A stretch of DNA of 64,000 bases from RGIG3009 sp045595845. GTDB taxonomy: Bacteria > Bacillota > Clostridia > Oscillospirales > Acutalibacteraceae. Below are positions 33,736 through 41,448 of the stretch, piece by piece; within the stretch, counting starts at the first letter, position 1; the number at the start of each line of letters is the position of its first letter. The DNA lies in assembly GCA_045595845.1 (NCBI GenBank), contig JAZOBF010000009.1, forward strand, positions 1 through 64,000, written 5' to 3'. Made by a program: the position numbers and the translations under genes. The notes below the pieces were generated by a model that worked only from the letters and a program-made list of their open reading frames with translations, was not told the DNA's origin and made no database searches.

Positions 33736-34902
33736 ATGAGCAATTCTACGGCTCCGCGTCGGCGCCCGAAAAATCAATATCTTCCGTGGCTCCGTTTTTT
33801 TGTCAAATTGTTTGTGGTGGTTGCGGTTCTGATAATTGGTTTTTTGGTATGGAACAATTGGGATAAACTCGCGCCCGAAGCTGTCTTGGACTGGGCGGAA
33901 ACGCGATTCGGCGACGCACAGATCGGCAATGGTTTCCCGACAACAATTGAAGGGAATTCCGTGTTGGCCATGGGGGAGGTCAATCAACATTTGGTTACAC
34001 TCTCCGATACGGCACTGCAGTTCTATAATTCCTCTGCTACTCGCGTGGTCACGCGCAATCATTCTTTTTCCGATCCGACGATGCATACCGCGGGGCGTTA
34101 TGCGTTGGTGACGGAGATAGGGGCGAGTCGGTTCCGCTTGGATACGCGTCGGGGAACCGTGTTGTCTATGGAGCTGGAGAATCGAAAAATTTATGCTTCG
34201 TGTGTGTTGTCCTCGGGCATGGTCGGTGTGATTACCGACAGTCCGTCCCAGAGTTACCTGTGCGAGATTCAAGTATATAACCGGCATGGGAAATGTATTT
34301 TTACCCATCAGAGTCGTAAATATTTGCTTACAAACATTTCGTTGGCAACAGACGGTAAAGGGATTGCCGCTGTCGGTACGACTGCCGAAAACGGAATGCT
34401 CAAGTCTGTGTTATTGATTTATAAGTTTTCGGATAGTGAGCCTGTAGAATACAGCGGATCCGATCTGCTCTTGTATGATGTCAATTATTATGCGAACGAT
34501 GCGGTGTTGGCAATCGGAGATAAAGAGATCTGGATGTTACCCCCTCGTGGACGCACGGTGGAAAAAATCCCCCTTGACGGGTATGAACCAATTGGTTACA
34601 CGGCGTCCACCACCCTTTCGGCGTTGGTCTTGCAACGGGCCGGCAGTACCGGTGACGGATATGTGTGGACGATTGATTCTTCCGGCACCGTATGGAAAAG
34701 TCAACAACTGGAAGGTGCTTTTCGCAGTGTATCGTGCCAAGGCTCGAAGATATTGGTATTAACGGAATCCCGTTTGTACACTTTTGTAAAAGGCGACCTT
34801 CAACAGGAAGCACAAACACCTTCTGATTCGTTACTGGTTACGGAATATCGAGATCTGCCATTGCTTCTTACGCTCAGTGAATTGCAGCGGGTAGAGTCTT
34901 AA
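33736..34902 (+). CDS. DUF5711 family membrane-anchored protein
   Basis: A 388-residue protein with a basic cytoplasmic start, one membrane helix (about residues 20-42, FFVKLFVVVAVLIIGFLVW) and a long extracytoplasmic domain of repeated short beta-strand units resembling a beta-propeller (recurring Gly-Asn and VLSSGMVGVI-like blades). Matches DUF5711 of clostridia by memory; function unknown. ATG 33736 with ACGGAGGTG 7 nt upstream; upstream in-frame codons overlap truA. Next is a CvpA-like gene. Confidence 0.72.
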   Translation: MSNSTAPRRRPKNQYLPWLRFFVKLFVVVAVLIIGFLVWNNWDKLAPEAVLDWAETRFGDAQIGNGFPTTIEGNSVLAMGEVNQHLVTLSDTALQFYNSSATRVVTRNHSFSDPTMHTAGRYALVTEIGASRFRLDTRRGTVLSMELENRKIYASCVLSSGMVGVITDSPSQSYLCEIQVYNRHGKCIFTHQSRKYLLTNISLATDGKGIAAVGTTAENGMLKSVLLIYKFSDSEPVEYSGSDLLLYDVNYYANDAVLAIGDKEIWMLPPRGRTVEKIPLDGYEPIGYTASTTLSALVLQRAGSTGDGYVWTIDSSGTVWKSQQLEGAFRSVSCQGSKILVLTESRLYTFVKGDLQQEAQTPSDSLLVTEYRDLPLLLTLSELQRVES

Positions 34903-34932
34903 TTTAGCAATATCGCCAAAGGAGAAGAGACC

Positions 34933-35649
34933 ATGCCGTATGTTTTAGATGCTATTGTAATTGTTATTGTTGCGGTTACCGCTATCGTGGGATACCGTCA
35001 TGGATTTATCCGTACCATTATTCAGCTTGCCGGTTGTGCAGTGGCATTTGTGTTGGCACTTTCTTTGAGCAGTACGGTATCGACGATGGTGTACGATGGG
35101 TTGTTGCGTGACGGATTACATGAAAAAGTTGAAACCGTCTGGAGCGAAACCGTCATCAACGGCGCCGCACAAACCGTAACGGAGCAGACGGAATCGGTAA
35201 TCGAGGCCTTGCCCGGCTTTGTACAAACCGTACTGGATGCCGAAACGATTACGGACGGTATTCGTGAATCCGTCAGTAACAAGCAGACGGGAACGGCGGT
35301 TGCTGATTATTTTGTGGATGAATTGATTCGTCCTGTCATGGTGGCAGTTATTCGCTTTATTGCTTTTTTGATACTGTTTTTAATCTTGATGCTGGCTATC
35401 CGATTGTTGGCAAAATTACTCAAGCCTATCACAAAACTGCCGTTGATTCGGCAGATGGACGGTGGGTTGGGCGCTGCGATCGGATTGGTAAAAGGGACCT
35501 TATTTGCTGTGGTGGCGGTAACGGTCATGCAACTGATTGCGTCCGGTGCCGCGACCGGACCATTCACGAAGGAGAATTTAGATAACAGTCTGTTGGCAGG
35601 GTGGATTGCGGATATTAATCCAATTTCCTCTGTCCTAAAGTTCAATTGA
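34933..35649 (+). CDS. CvpA family membrane protein
   Basis: A 238-residue protein related to colicin V production protein CvpA. Opening AIVIVIVAVTAIVGYRHGFIRTI matches the CvpA N-terminus (helix, then Y-R-x-G). Membrane helices near residues 7-25, 30-50, 145-165 and 185-205 surround a soluble insert of ~70 residues. Ends GWIADINPISSVLKF. AAAGGAGAAG upstream. Possibly envelope homeostasis; inferred only. Confidence 0.75.
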   Translation: MPYVLDAIVIVIVAVTAIVGYRHGFIRTIIQLAGCAVAFVLALSLSSTVSTMVYDGLLRDGLHEKVETVWSETVINGAAQTVTEQTESVIEALPGFVQTVLDAETITDGIRESVSNKQTGTAVADYFVDELIRPVMVAVIRFIAFLILFLILMLAIRLLAKLLKPITKLPLIRQMDGGLGAAIGLVKGTLFAVVAVTVMQLIASGAATGPFTKENLDNSLLAGWIADINPISSVLKFN

Positions 35650-35665
35650 ATGAGGTAGTGTTATA

Positions 35666-36247
35666 ATGGATCGTTTAAAATTTGTGTGGAATATTCCGAA
35701 TGTTTTGTCGCTGGTACGCCTTGCGTTGCTTCCGGCTTTTGTCGTGTTGTATTTTCATGATTGGTTGTTGCAGGCGGTGGGTGTTTTGCTGATTTCGGGC
35801 CTTACCGATTTGTTCGACGGTATCATTGCCAGACGATGTAATCAAATTACGGAGATCGGAAAATTGTTAGATCCCGTGGCGGATAAACTGACACAAATTA
35901 CGGTGCTGCTTTGTTTGGTGGTGCGATATACCGCACTGGTGCCGCTTGCCATTATTTGCCTGACCAAGGAAGTGCTGCAGGCTATCGGCGGCTGGATTCT
36001 CTTGTCACATAATTCTACCATTCGCGGTTCCAAGTGGTTCGGTAAAATTTCCACTTTTTTGTTTTATGCCGTCATGTTGTTGATCGTGGTGTGGAAAGAG
36101 ATGCCGTTACCTGTTTTGGTAGGGTTGATCGTGTTGGTGGCTGCCGCAATGTTATTTTCTTTCTTTAAATACTTACAAATTTATTTTGTCATACGCAAGG
36201 AAACCGTTTCTGTATCCCAAGCGGTTTCGTCAAAATCTTCTCAATAA
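35666..36247 (+). CDS. CDP-alcohol phosphatidyltransferase (PgsA-like)
   Basis: A 193-residue integral membrane enzyme, likely phosphatidylglycerophosphate synthase. The CDP-alcohol signature D-G-x2-A-R-x8-G-x3-D-x3-D is visible across FDGIIARRCNQITEIGKLLD and PVADK (residues ~50-75). N-terminal WNIPNVLSLVRLALLP is typical of PgsA. The exact alcohol substrate cannot be proved by sequence alone. GAGGTAGTG upstream of ATG; 16 nt after the CvpA-like gene. Confidence 0.87.
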   Translation: MDRLKFVWNIPNVLSLVRLALLPAFVVLYFHDWLLQAVGVLLISGLTDLFDGIIARRCNQITEIGKLLDPVADKLTQITVLLCLVVRYTALVPLAIICLTKEVLQAIGGWILLSHNSTIRGSKWFGKISTFLFYAVMLLIVVWKEMPLPVLVGLIVLVAAAMLFSFFKYLQIYFVIRKETVSVSQAVSSKSSQ

Positions 36248-36271
36248 TCATGTTTTAAAGGAGTTCCCACG

Positions 36272-38530
36272 ATGATATGTTCCCGTTGTAAAAAGCGTCC
36301 GGCTGTGGTGTTTATCACGCGTGTTGAGGGTGATAACAGTACAAATGAGGGGCTTTGTCTGACTTGTGCCAAAGAACTTGGTATCAAGCCGGTGGATGAT
36401 TTGTTGACCAAATTCGGTATTGGGCAGGAAGAACTCGAGGAAATGGACGAGCAACTCGGGGAATTGATGAATACGGAAAACGGGGAGGATGAAAACTTCA
36501 TGCTCGGCGGTGCCGCCTCTTTTCCGTTTTTACAAAACCTGTTTGGACAAAATGGTGATGCCGATAAGAACGAGGAAAAGTCAAAAACTTCATCAGAAAC
36601 CCCCAAAAAAGAAAACAGAAAGCGCAGCGCGCTGGAAAACTTTACAACCAACCTTACGGAAAAAGCTCGCACGGGAAAATTAGATGCTATTGTTGGGCGT
36701 GATCGGGAGATCTATCGTGCCATACAAATCCTGTGCCGACGCAGTAAAAACAATCCCTGCCTGATCGGTGAACCCGGCGTTGGTAAAACCGCGATCGCCG
36801 AGGGATTGGCTCTGCGTATTGCGGCAGGGGATGTGCCGTATAAATTACACAACAAAGAATTGCACCTGTTGGACCTTACCGGCTTGGTGGCGGGAACACA
36901 GTTCCGCGGTCAGTTTGAAAGTCGTATTAAAAGTTTGGTCGATGAGGTTAAGGAAAAAGGGAACATTATTCTGTTCATCGACGAAGTGCATACCTTGGTC
37001 GGCGTGGGCGATGCGGAGGGCGGTATGTCTGCCGCCAACATTTTAAAGCCGGCATTGTCGCGCGGCGAGATTCAGGTTATCGGTGCCACCACTTTCCAAG
37101 AATACCGTAAAAACATTGAAAAAGATGCCGCACTGGAACGCCGTTTCCAACCGATAAAAGTGGAAGAGCCTTCGATTGAGGATACCGTGCAGGTGTTGTG
37201 TGGCATTAAATCGTATTACGAACAATACCATGGCATTGTGGTGTCTGACGCGTTGGCGCGCAAGGCGGTTGTGTTATCAGAGCGCTATATTACCGACCGC
37301 TATCTGCCGGATAAAGCGATTGACTTGTTGGATGAAGCCTGTGCCACAGCCGCTTTGCAAAACAAGAAGGCCGATGAATACGCCAAGCTCTTACTTCTTG
37401 AGCAAGATCTGCAAGGCCAAGAATCCGAAGCCATGGCCGGCGAAAAGGTTGACTACGAACACTTAGCGAATATTCGTGCACAACTCATGAAAACACAGCA
37501 AGACATTGAGGGGGTTCGTGAGGCGGCGATGCACATGCCGCTTTCCGAAGACCATCTCGCGAAAGTGATTGAACTGTGGACGGGGATTCCCGCTTCTAAA
37601 ATTCAGGAAAACGAATTATCGAAATTGGCGGATTTAGAAAAGGAATTGCGCCGTCATGTGATCGGACAGGATGAAGCGGTATCTCTTGTTTCTGCTGCCA
37701 TTCGCCGCGGTCGTGTGCAGATCAGTCCGCGCCGCCGTCCCGCATCGTTTATTTTCGTCGGTCCTACCGGTGTGGGGAAAACGGAACTGGTTAAAGTGTT
37801 GGCGGCACAACTTTTTGATACTCCCGAAACACTTATTCGTCTGGATATGTCGGAGTTTATGGAAAAGCACGCGGTATCGCGTATCATCGGTTCCCCTCCC
37901 GGTTATGTCGGTTACGATGAGGCCGGACAACTTACCGAAAAAGTGCGCCGTAAACCCTATTCGGTTATTTTGTTGGATGAAATTGAAAAAGCCCATCCCG
38001 ATGTGCTCAACATTCTGTTACAGATATTGGATGAAGGGCGCGTTACGGATGCACATGGTCGTATTGTCAATTTTGAAAATACCGTTATTGTGATGACATC
38101 CAATGCGGGCAGTCAAATTCGTGAAAACCTGATGGGCTTTGGGAAAAGCGATGCTCAGGCATCGCGTGACAAGGCTACCAAGGCGTTGTCCGATTTTCTG
38201 CGCCCCGAATTTATCAGCCGCGTGGATGAAATCATTTATTTTGCACCACTTACCAAAGAGAATTATGCGAAGATTGCCGTTCTGATGTTGAACGAACTTG
38301 TGACACCGCTCAAGGAACGGGGGATAAAACTGACTTGGTCAGCGGATGTGCCGACGTATTTTGCCGAAAAAACCCATGGCGGGAAACGCGGTGCACGCGA
38401 TTTGCGTAATGCCATCCGTCGTGAGGCGGAAAATGCCATTGCTTCGCTCATCGTAGAACAACGTAACAACGCAATAATGGGGATTGCCATGTCCGTCGAT
38501 GATGACCGACTTGTGTTAAACACGCTGTGA
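36272..38530 (+). CDS. ClpE-type ATP-dependent Clp protease ATPase subunit
   Basis: A 752-residue class I Clp/Hsp100 unfoldase. The N-terminus is a zinc finger (Cys3, Cys6, Cys29, Cys32) rather than the ClpC/ClpA Clp_N repeats, which is the ClpE layout. A low-complexity acidic linker (~residues 70-115) follows. AAA1: Walker A GEPGVGKTA near 165, ILFIDEVHTL near 235. AAA2: GPTGVGKTE near 497, VILLDEIEKAHPD near 564. MGF near 620 fits the ClpP-docking tripeptide. No ctsR, mcsA, mcsB or clpP is in the window. 12 nt before a phosphatase gene. Confidence 0.9.
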   Translation: MICSRCKKRPAVVFITRVEGDNSTNEGLCLTCAKELGIKPVDDLLTKFGIGQEELEEMDEQLGELMNTENGEDENFMLGGAASFPFLQNLFGQNGDADKNEEKSKTSSETPKKENRKRSALENFTTNLTEKARTGKLDAIVGRDREIYRAIQILCRRSKNNPCLIGEPGVGKTAIAEGLALRIAAGDVPYKLHNKELHLLDLTGLVAGTQFRGQFESRIKSLVDEVKEKGNIILFIDEVHTLVGVGDAEGGMSAANILKPALSRGEIQVIGATTFQEYRKNIEKDAALERRFQPIKVEEPSIEDTVQVLCGIKSYYEQYHGIVVSDALARKAVVLSERYITDRYLPDKAIDLLDEACATAALQNKKADEYAKLLLLEQDLQGQESEAMAGEKVDYEHLANIRAQLMKTQQDIEGVREAAMHMPLSEDHLAKVIELWTGIPASKIQENELSKLADLEKELRRHVIGQDEAVSLVSAAIRRGRVQISPRRRPASFIFVGPTGVGKTELVKVLAAQLFDTPETLIRLDMSEFMEKHAVSRIIGSPPGYVGYDEAGQLTEKVRRKPYSVILLDEIEKAHPDVLNILLQILDEGRVTDAHGRIVNFENTVIVMTSNAGSQIRENLMGFGKSDAQASRDKATKALSDFLRPEFISRVDEIIYFAPLTKENYAKIAVLMLNELVTPLKERGIKLTWSADVPTYFAEKTHGGKRGARDLRNAIRREAENAIASLIVEQRNNAIMGIAMSVDDDRLVLNTL

Positions 38531-38542
38531 GGTGTGGAATAT

Positions 38543-39031
38543 ATGGTCAAAAACGCTCCCGTAAAAAGCATCCTGTTTTTGTGCCACGGCAATATTTGTC
38601 GGTCGCCGATGGCAGAATACATTATGAAATATTTGGCGCAAGGGAAGAACCTTGTCATCGAATCCAAAGCGGTGTCGCGAGAGGAAATCGGTCACCCGAT
38701 TCATCCTAAGGCGGCAGAGACATTGCGGCGACACGGCATTCCCTTTGGTGCCCATTGCGCGCGGCAGATAACAGTGGATGATTACGAACGGTTTGATTAT
38801 ATCGTTGTGATGGAGCAGTACAACCTTTCGCGTCTAATGCGCATTATCGGCGTTGACTCGGAAAATAAAGTTTTTCGATTATTGGATTTCACCGATACAC
38901 CGGGGGACATCGAAGATCCTTGGTATACCGATCGTTTCGAAATAGTCTTTCAACAACTGTATCAAGGATGTTCCGCTTTGCTACGGCATATAAAAAGCGC
39001 ACAAACATATCGACAAGATTTTTGGGGATAG
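38543..39031 (+). CDS. Low-molecular-weight protein-tyrosine-phosphatase family protein
   Basis: 162 residues. P-loop ILFLCHGNICRSPMAE supplies the nucleophilic Cys and Arg; the general acid lies in FTDTPGDIEDPWY (D-P). The P-loop residue after Asn is Ile, as in tyrosine phosphatases; Bacillus YwlE, an arginine phosphatase, has Thr there. GAGGTG sits 8 nt before ATG 38543; a GTG nine bases earlier is an alternative start. Follows the ClpE-type gene by 12 nt and ends the long rightward cluster at a terminator. Confidence 0.9.
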   Translation: MVKNAPVKSILFLCHGNICRSPMAEYIMKYLAQGKNLVIESKAVSREEIGHPIHPKAAETLRRHGIPFGAHCARQITVDDYERFDYIVVMEQYNLSRLMRIIGVDSENKVFRLLDFTDTPGDIEDPWYTDRFEIVFQQLYQGCSALLRHIKSAQTYRQDFWG

Positions 39032-39033
39032 TG

Positions 39034-39068
39034 AAAAGGATGTGTAAAACTTTTTACACATCCTTTTT
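39034..39068 (+). terminator. Rho-independent terminator
   Basis: AAAAGGATGTGTAAAA, loop CT, TTTTACACATCCTTTTT, ending the ruvCAB-to-phosphatase stretch. Confidence 0.85.
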
Positions 39069-39095
39069 AAAACCCTACATTTTTGTGATCTCTCA

Positions 39096-39164
39096 AGAAA
39101 TATGGTTTTTTTACATAGAAATATAGCTTTTTTACATTCCTTTTCTGTTTCGCGATGTTAAAAT
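39096..39164 (+). promoter_or_regulatory. Tandem AraC-type operator and promoter of the first Gfo/Idh/MocA gene
   Basis: Two abutting 21-nt direct repeats at 39096-39116 and 39117-39137 differ at 2 of 21 positions (core AGAAATATRG then a T-run ending TTTACAT). They run straight into a non-consensus -35 (ATTCCT, 39136-39141) and TAAAAT (39159-39164), 17-nt spacer. A poor -35 overlapped by the inner repeat is the usual layout for AraC-family activation. Almost the same arrangement precedes the second paralog. Confidence 0.7.
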
Positions 39165-39250
39165 ACAGGTAGATTGTGTAATCGTACTGTTAACGATGTT
39201 ATCACGGTTCAACACAAATTTATGTAGAGTGAAAAGGAGTGCTTGTAATT

Positions 39251-40393
39251 ATGTCAAAAATTCGAGTAGGTGTCGTTGGCTTAGGACACAGAGGACGTTT
39301 TTTGGTGAGGCTATCAGCCACATGTCACGATGTTGAAATTGCTGCTGCATGCGATCTCAATCCTACGAACTGGTATCAACAACAATGGCAATCGGATAAA
39401 GCACTTGCTGATTTGTTCCCGAATGCGGCATTCTATGAAGATTATGATCGGATGCTGGATGATGCCAATCTCGATGTGGTGATTGTTGAGACCGGTGCGG
39501 ACATTCACGCGGCGTTCTGTATAAAAGCACTTGAAAAAAACATCAATGTTCTCACCGATATTCCGTGTGTTGCTAATCTGCAAGAAGCGGAAGATTTGTG
39601 GAAAGCCAGTCAGCGTTCCAAGGCGATTATTTGCACGGGTGCCAATCCCAACTATCAAAAATTCACCTATCTTCTGAGAGACTTTTACAAAAAGGGCCTT
39701 TTGGGAAAACCGTATTGTATGGAAGCAGAGTATATCCACTGGACGCCGGCGGGAGACCCGGGCCATATTCATCTTAATGAAAACGGTGATTGGCGAAAAC
39801 TTCTGACCCCTGTTCGGTATTGCACGCATTCTTTGGGGCCGCTTCTGACAGTTCTTGAGGAAGAACTTCGTAAAGCGGTTTGCTTCGGAACCGGTCAGCA
39901 TGGTCCCGCAAGTGACTATGGTAACACAAAGAAAGACGATATGTCGTGCGCACAATTCCAAACGGCATCCGGCGTCGTTGTGCGGTTTATGAAAAACGGC
40001 AGATGCCGCGCGAAAATCGGTCTTCACAACTACCGCGTGTTTGGTACCGAGGGTTACATGGAGCGAATTGACCGACTCGACAAACCGGTGATTCGCTACA
40101 ATTCCATGAACGAACTGGATACTGAGCTCAAAGAAATCAGCGGAGAATTCATGCCGCCCCCCTATGCAAGAACCCGTAGTACCGGTGCCGGTCATGGTGG
40201 TATGGACGATGCAATGCTGGATCAATTTTTCTCGAGAATTGCGGGCAATGAGGATGCCGATGTGGTCACACTTCGTCAAGGTCTTGCCATGACAATCCCC
40301 GGCATTTATGCCGAGGCTTCCTTGCAACGCGGTGGCGCGGTCTTGGATATACGGTATCCTTGGGATGCGGATTGGACCACGGAAATCAAATAA
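39251..40393 (+). CDS. Gfo/Idh/MocA family protein, paralog 1
   Basis: 380 residues. N-terminal Rossmann fold RVGVVGLGHRGRF (5-17) and C-terminal alpha/beta oxidoreductase domain. The usual EKP motif, whose lysine is catalytic in most relatives, reads DIP (103-105). THSLGP (192-197) and GTEGYMER resemble the GH109 NAD-dependent glycosidase branch. So a redox-assisted sugar hydrolysis or elimination is as likely as net oxidation. ATG 39251 is 12 nt after AAAGGAG; an in-frame GTG (39239) is too near that site. Preceded by the AraC-type operator and followed by its own terminator. Confidence 0.88.
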   Translation: MSKIRVGVVGLGHRGRFLVRLSATCHDVEIAAACDLNPTNWYQQQWQSDKALADLFPNAAFYEDYDRMLDDANLDVVIVETGADIHAAFCIKALEKNINVLTDIPCVANLQEAEDLWKASQRSKAIICTGANPNYQKFTYLLRDFYKKGLLGKPYCMEAEYIHWTPAGDPGHIHLNENGDWRKLLTPVRYCTHSLGPLLTVLEEELRKAVCFGTGQHGPASDYGNTKKDDMSCAQFQTASGVVVRFMKNGRCRAKIGLHNYRVFGTEGYMERIDRLDKPVIRYNSMNELDTELKEISGEFMPPPYARTRSTGAGHGGMDDAMLDQFFSRIAGNEDADVVTLRQGLAMTIPGIYAEASLQRGGAVLDIRYPWDADWTTEIK

Positions 40394-40417
40394 TCGTTAG
40401 TTTTTCTCTATTAACAG

Positions 40418-40451
40418 AACAGCCGCCCTCTTATGTGGGCGGCTGTTCGTG
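40418..40451. terminator. Terminator after Gfo paralog 1
   Basis: GAACAGCCGCC ... GGGCGGCTGTTC stem; closely matches the hairpin following paralog 2. Also lies at the araC 3' end. Confidence 0.75.
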
Positions 40452-40461
40452 TTGAGAAACA

Positions 40462-41247
40462 TCATTGATATTCACTGGGGGATTTACCGGTTTCTTTTTT
40501 GAACACCTTTGAAAAATAAAACGGATCTGAAAAACCACATTTTGTAGCAATCTCAGATAAACTTCCTTCCCCTTTTTTTATCAGCTCGATGGCGTATTGG
40601 ATACGCAAATTGTTTATGTATTGTGAAAACTTGACACCGGTTTTCAAAACAAACAAATGGGAAATATATTTTTCACTGTAAAAAAACAGATCGGCTATTT
40701 TCTTAATAGAGATATCCCGCGATGTAAAATTGTGTTGAATATACGCCAAAATCTTATCAATTTTTTCGTGGCTTTCGTTTTCTATACCGAGTACGGTATT
40801 GCTTAGCAACGATAAGGTATACGAGAAAACGCTTTCGGCAAGCAAATAAGCATTGTCTGAGTTTGTTTTGGTGATCGCATTTATCCAAAAAAGTAACAGT
40901 TCTTCGGGCATGCTGAAGACACAATTTTGTTCTGTGATGTTTTTTTCACTCAAAAGCGAAGCGCCTCGCTCACCGGAAAAGCTAATGTATAAGAACGCAA
41001 ATTGATTGTCTGCATCAAGATAATATTTTTCATTGGGGAATGTGAAAAATATGTCGTTCTTTTTTAACGAAAAAGTTCCCTCTTCGGTTCGTAAAACGGC
41101 TGTACCTTTGTACACGATTTGGAGATGACAGATAGAATGACAAAACGGTTGAAGCAGTTTTTTGACATTGGTTTCATACACGAAATGAAAAAACTCCAAA
41201 TCATTTTTAAACTTGTTTGGTGGTACAAACATACAGATATCTTTCAT
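40462..41247 (-). CDS. AraC-family transcriptional regulator
   Basis: 261 residues: an N-terminal cupin-like sensor half (to ~residue 140) and a C-terminal double helix-turn-helix (about 165-261) with SIKKIADLFFYSEKYISHLF and the signature CGFSDPFYFSKVFKKETGKSP. ATG 41247 follows AAAAGAGGTG. The gene is AT-rich (19 of 60 G+C in 40681-40740). It lies between two Gfo/Idh/MocA paralogs that share tandem direct-repeat operators, making it the obvious candidate activator of both; the ligand is unknown, probably a sugar. Confidence 0.92.
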   Translation of the reverse strand: MKDICMFVPPNKFKNDLEFFHFVYETNVKKLLQPFCHSICHLQIVYKGTAVLRTEEGTFSLKKNDIFFTFPNEKYYLDADNQFAFLYISFSGERGASLLSEKNITEQNCVFSMPEELLLFWINAITKTNSDNAYLLAESVFSYTLSLLSNTVLGIENESHEKIDKILAYIQHNFTSRDISIKKIADLFFYSEKYISHLFVLKTGVKFSQYINNLRIQYAIELIKKGEGSLSEIATKCGFSDPFYFSKVFKKETGKSPSEYQ

Positions 41248-41266
41248 ATTTACACCTCTTTTTTAA

Positions 41267-41295
41267 AAAATACCATATTCTTTATAAAAACGCAA
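41267..41295 (-). promoter_or_regulatory. Possible araC promoter
   Basis: Minus-strand TTGCGT (41295-41290), 17 nt, TATTTT (41272-41267). Its -35 abuts the outer operator repeat of the second paralog, so one bound regulator could affect both directions. Confidence 0.4.
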
Positions 41296-41362
41296 GAAAT
41301 ATGGGCTTATTACCAAAAATATAGGATTTTTACATTCCTTTTTCGTTTTGTGATGTTACAAT
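41295..41362 (+). promoter_or_regulatory. AraC-type operator and promoter of the second Gfo/Idh/MocA gene
   Basis: Two related direct-repeat units begin at 41295 and 41315 (AGAAATATGG and AAAAATATAG cores; period 20). They are followed by ATTCCT (41334-41339), 17 nt, TACAAT (41357-41362). The downstream leader, up to GTGAAAAGGAGTG, is also conserved with paralog 1. Confidence 0.65.
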
Positions 41363-41448
41363 ACAAGTAGACTGTGTAGTGATACTGTTTATGGTATTAT
41401 CGCAGATTAACACAAGTTTCTGTAAAGTGAAAAGGAGTGTTTGAAACT

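Noticed and set aside
39314..40327. A 337-codon open frame antisense to Gfo/Idh/MocA paralog 1, with a similar one opposite paralog 2
   Set aside because: It follows from codon bias of the sense gene; no ribosome site, no recognisable domain, and the sense protein is a clear family member.
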